A stretch of 64,000 nt of DNA from Bacillota bacterium (GTDB lineage: Bacteria; Bacillota; Clostridia; Oscillospirales; Acutalibacteraceae). A program made the position numbers and the translations under genes. The notes beneath the pieces are model-generated. The model did not search any database and was not told the origin of the DNA. It was given only the letters and a program-made list of their open reading frames with translations. The stretch is taken from positions 124,001-188,000 of the forward strand of contig JAEWYE010000019.1 in the NCBI GenBank assembly GCA_023458755.1, in the 5' to 3' direction. Shown one piece after another: positions 61,980 through 64,000 of this stretch. Positions within the stretch are counted from its first letter, which is position 1. Every line of letters begins with the position of its first letter.

Positions 61980-63266
61980 ATGAATATTATCTATATCAAT
62001 CATTACGCAGGTTCCGACCGGCATGGCATGGAATACCGCCCGTATTTTATGGCAAAACGCTGGGCTCAGGCGGGGCATAATGTTACGATAGCGGCAAGCT
62101 CCTACTCCCATCTGCGCAGTACAAACCCTGATTTGCAGGGACAGAATACAATAGAAGAAAAAATAGACGGCATCCGCTATTTCTGGATACACGGACCGAA
62201 CTATCAGGGCAACGGTATCGGCAGAATTCAGAATATGCTGTCTTTTCTGCGCGGACTGTATAAATACGAGCAGCAAATTACCGCACAGGGCAAGCCCGAC
62301 GTGGTAATCGCGTCCTCAACGTATCCGCTCGATATTTATCCAGCTCATAAAATCGCCAAGAAGTATGGCGCCATGCTCATTTACGAGGTACACGATTTAT
62401 GGCCGCTCAGCCCTATGGAACTTGGCAACATGAGCAAGTACCATCCTTATATTATGCTGATGCAGGCGGCGGAAAATTATTGCTACAAGCACAGCGACTA
62501 TGTGGTATCCCTTTTGCCGAAGGCAGAGAAACACATGAAGGAGCATGGGCTTGCGGATGGAAAATTCATTTGTATTCCCAACGGAATCGTCAAAGAAGAC
62601 TGGGAAAAGCCGATTGCTCCGAATAAGGCTCCTTATTATGATTTGCTTACGCAGTTCCGTAAGGAGGGCTATTTCCTTATCGGTTATGCCGGAGCACACG
62701 GCGTTGCCAATGCTTTGGATAGTTTTATCGAAGCGGGCAAGCAGTTAAAAGATCAAAAAATAAAATTGATTATGGTAGGGCAGGGGCCGGAGCGCAACCG
62801 TCTGATGCAGAAGATCGTTGATATGGATTTAAAAGATACGGTCGAGACACTCTCCGCGGTAAAACGTGACGACGTCCCCGCACTTTTGGAGCAGTTCGAC
62901 GCGTTATATGTCGGTTTGCAGCGTCAGCCGCTGTTCCGTTTCGGCGTCAGCCCGAACAAACTGATGGATTATATGATGGCGGCAAAGCCGGTCATCTTCG
63001 CAATCGAAGCGGGCAATGATATGGTCAAAGAAGCAAAATGCGGTATTTCCATTCCGCCGGAGGACAGCGACGCAATCGCGGAAGCCGCCATCAAGCTTGC
63101 CGAAACAACGAAGGTTGACCTTGACAAAATGGGTGAGCGCGGTAAGAAATATATCCTTAAAAATCATGAGTACGGTGTTCTGTCTCAAAAATTTTTGGAT
63201 GTGTTTCAAATGCCGAAAAGCAATCCCGACAAAACAAAGCCAGAGAGTAAAGAACCTCAAAAATAG
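61980..63266 (+). CDS. Glycosyltransferase family 4 (WbuB-like)
   Basis: 428 aa, GT-B fold, retaining transferase. N-terminal acceptor domain (IYINHYAGSDRHGMEYRP, VIASSTYPLD, YEVHDLWPLSP) and C-terminal donor domain with GYAGAHGVANALDSF, LIMVGQGPERNRL and the family EX7E-like FGVSPNKLMDYMMAAKPVI. Probably adds the uronic acid derivative or a related sugar to a lipid-linked glycan. The tail (SNPDKTKPESKEPQK) is charged. ATG follows aagaggt; 11 bases after the epimerase. Confidence 0.9.
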   Translation: MNIIYINHYAGSDRHGMEYRPYFMAKRWAQAGHNVTIAASSYSHLRSTNPDLQGQNTIEEKIDGIRYFWIHGPNYQGNGIGRIQNMLSFLRGLYKYEQQITAQGKPDVVIASSTYPLDIYPAHKIAKKYGAMLIYEVHDLWPLSPMELGNMSKYHPYIMLMQAAENYCYKHSDYVVSLLPKAEKHMKEHGLADGKFICIPNGIVKEDWEKPIAPNKAPYYDLLTQFRKEGYFLIGYAGAHGVANALDSFIEAGKQLKDQKIKLIMVGQGPERNRLMQKIVDMDLKDTVETLSAVKRDDVPALLEQFDALYVGLQRQPLFRFGVSPNKLMDYMMAAKPVIFAIEAGNDMVKEAKCGISIPPEDSDAIAEAAIKLAETTKVDLDKMGERGKKYILKNHEYGVLSQKFLDVFQMPKSNPDKTKPESKEPQK

Positions 63267-63324
63267 GCGTTTGCTTCCGTTAGATGAAGAAACCGGTACC
63301 ACTCCAGCGAAAGGAGCATAACCA

Positions 63325-63888
63325 GTGTACGATACATGGGATGAATTGGAATCTGCCTGCAAGGCCTGCCAAAAGTGCGGGCTTTGCTCCACGCGCCACA
63401 ATGTGGTGGTCGGTGTCGGCAATAAAAATGCGGATATTCTGTTTATCGGCGAAGGCCCGGGCGAAAACGAGGATTTGCAGGGCGAACCGTTTGTCGGCCG
63501 AGCAGGGCAGCTGCTTGATAAAATGCTTGCGGCGGTTGACCTTGACCGAAAAACCAACATTTACATAGCAAACATTGTAAAATGCCGTCCGCCCCAAAAC
63601 CGCGATCCTTTGCCGGAGGAACAGGATGCCTGCATTGACTGGCTCCGCAATCAGGTTCGTTTGATGCAGCCCAAAATTATTGTATGCCTTGGGCGCATCG
63701 CCGCCATGAAGATTATTAAGCCCGATATGAAAATCACCAAAGAACACGGTGTTTTCTTTGAAAAAGGCGGAATTTTAATGATGGCAACCCTGCATCCGGC
63801 TGCTTTGCTTCGTAATCCTAACAATAAACCGGGCGCTTTTGAAGACTTTTTAAAGCTGCGCGACAAAATCGAGGAATTAAACCGCTAA
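63325..63888 (+). CDS. Uracil-DNA glycosylase, family 4 (Fe-S)
   Basis: Removes uracil from DNA. 187 aa; N-terminal CKACQKCGLC with cluster cysteines, active-site GEGPGENEDLQGEPFVGRAG, KCRPPQNRDP, and the late HPAALLRNP motif. GTG start follows aaaggag. 58 bases after the glycosyltransferase stop and likely transcribed with it, but its function is unrelated. Nothing further is seen from 63889 to the end of the window. Confidence 0.93.
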   Translation: MYDTWDELESACKACQKCGLCSTRHNVVVGVGNKNADILFIGEGPGENEDLQGEPFVGRAGQLLDKMLAAVDLDRKTNIYIANIVKCRPPQNRDPLPEEQDACIDWLRNQVRLMQPKIIVCLGRIAAMKIIKPDMKITKEHGVFFEKGGILMMATLHPAALLRNPNNKPGAFEDFLKLRDKIEELNR

Positions 63889-64000
63889 TATTCATGCAGA
63901 TAGGTTGTTTTTGAGAGCATCCTGCTGTAAAATTAAAAACGGTAGAAAATTGTCGTTAACCCATATTGCAACAGCAATGATTGGTTAAATATATTCAAAT

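Overview
The window reads as a chromosome segment of an anaerobic, endospore-forming Firmicute of the class Clostridia. The evidence is the spoIVB-spo0A pair, spmA-spmB, an AbrB/SpoVT-type regulator, two T-box leaders, ATP-dependent (R)-2-hydroxyacyl-CoA dehydratase-type activase and dehydratase genes, a TM1266-type hydrogenase regulator, strong Shine-Dalgarno sites and TTGACA-17-TATAAT promoters. An Oscillospiraceae/Ruminococcaceae-like host is my guess, not something the sequence proves. I see no phage, CRISPR array, rRNA or intact insertion sequence. Repeats are limited to a three-hairpin intergenic family and a 105-bp foldback MITE.

Layout. 1-4 kb: housekeeping (tcdA, exonuclease III, class III fructose bisphosphatase). 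4-11 kb: secreted GH18 lipoprotein, an EAL protein, a beta-CASP nuclease, and a diguanylate cyclase behind a c-di-GMP-I riboswitch with a terminator. 11-16 kb: a MarR-controlled operon for a double-domain 2-hydroxyacyl-CoA dehydratase activase and its partner. 16-24 kb: PadR/HAAS membrane-protein operon, ApbE, a PfkB sugar kinase, a cytidylate-kinase-like protein, an XRE regulator and a Nat-type ABC exporter. 24-28 kb: tryptophan T-box followed by trpX, trpY and trpZ, with an intergenic repeat between trpX and trpY. 28-30 kb: DUF134/NifX-like pair and cysK. 30-35 kb: spoIVB, spo0A, a lytic transglycosylase, a thioesterase and a rhodanese. 36-39 kb: a second T-box with a probable leucine specifier (CUC), controlling a fused TIM-barrel/acyl-CoA synthetase. 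39-41 kb: a BspA-like LRR surface protein whose signal peptide is split from its start codon by a one-base frameshift at an A AAA AAC heptamer, then two tRNA-Ser genes. 41-46 kb: two more c-di-GMP proteins. 46-55 kb: galE, pepV, abrB-like, spmAB, feoAB with its Cys-rich partner, coaX and a hydrogenase regulator. 55-63 kb: nucleotide-sugar and polysaccharide genes, including all five enzymes expected for UDP-ManNAc(3NAc)A, then a family 4 uracil-DNA glycosylase.

How it fits together. Several genes sit behind RNA-level switches: two T-boxes, one c-di-GMP riboswitch, and a candidate attenuator before the sugar operon. Four c-di-GMP proteins with different combinations of intact and degenerate domains lie within 41 kb, alongside likely surface targets (GH18 lipoprotein, BspA-like protein, polysaccharide cluster). 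The most unusual items are the leucine T-box in front of the TIM-barrel/CoA-ligase fusion, the frameshift in the surface-protein signal peptide, the leader before the wbp-like operon, and the repeat family.
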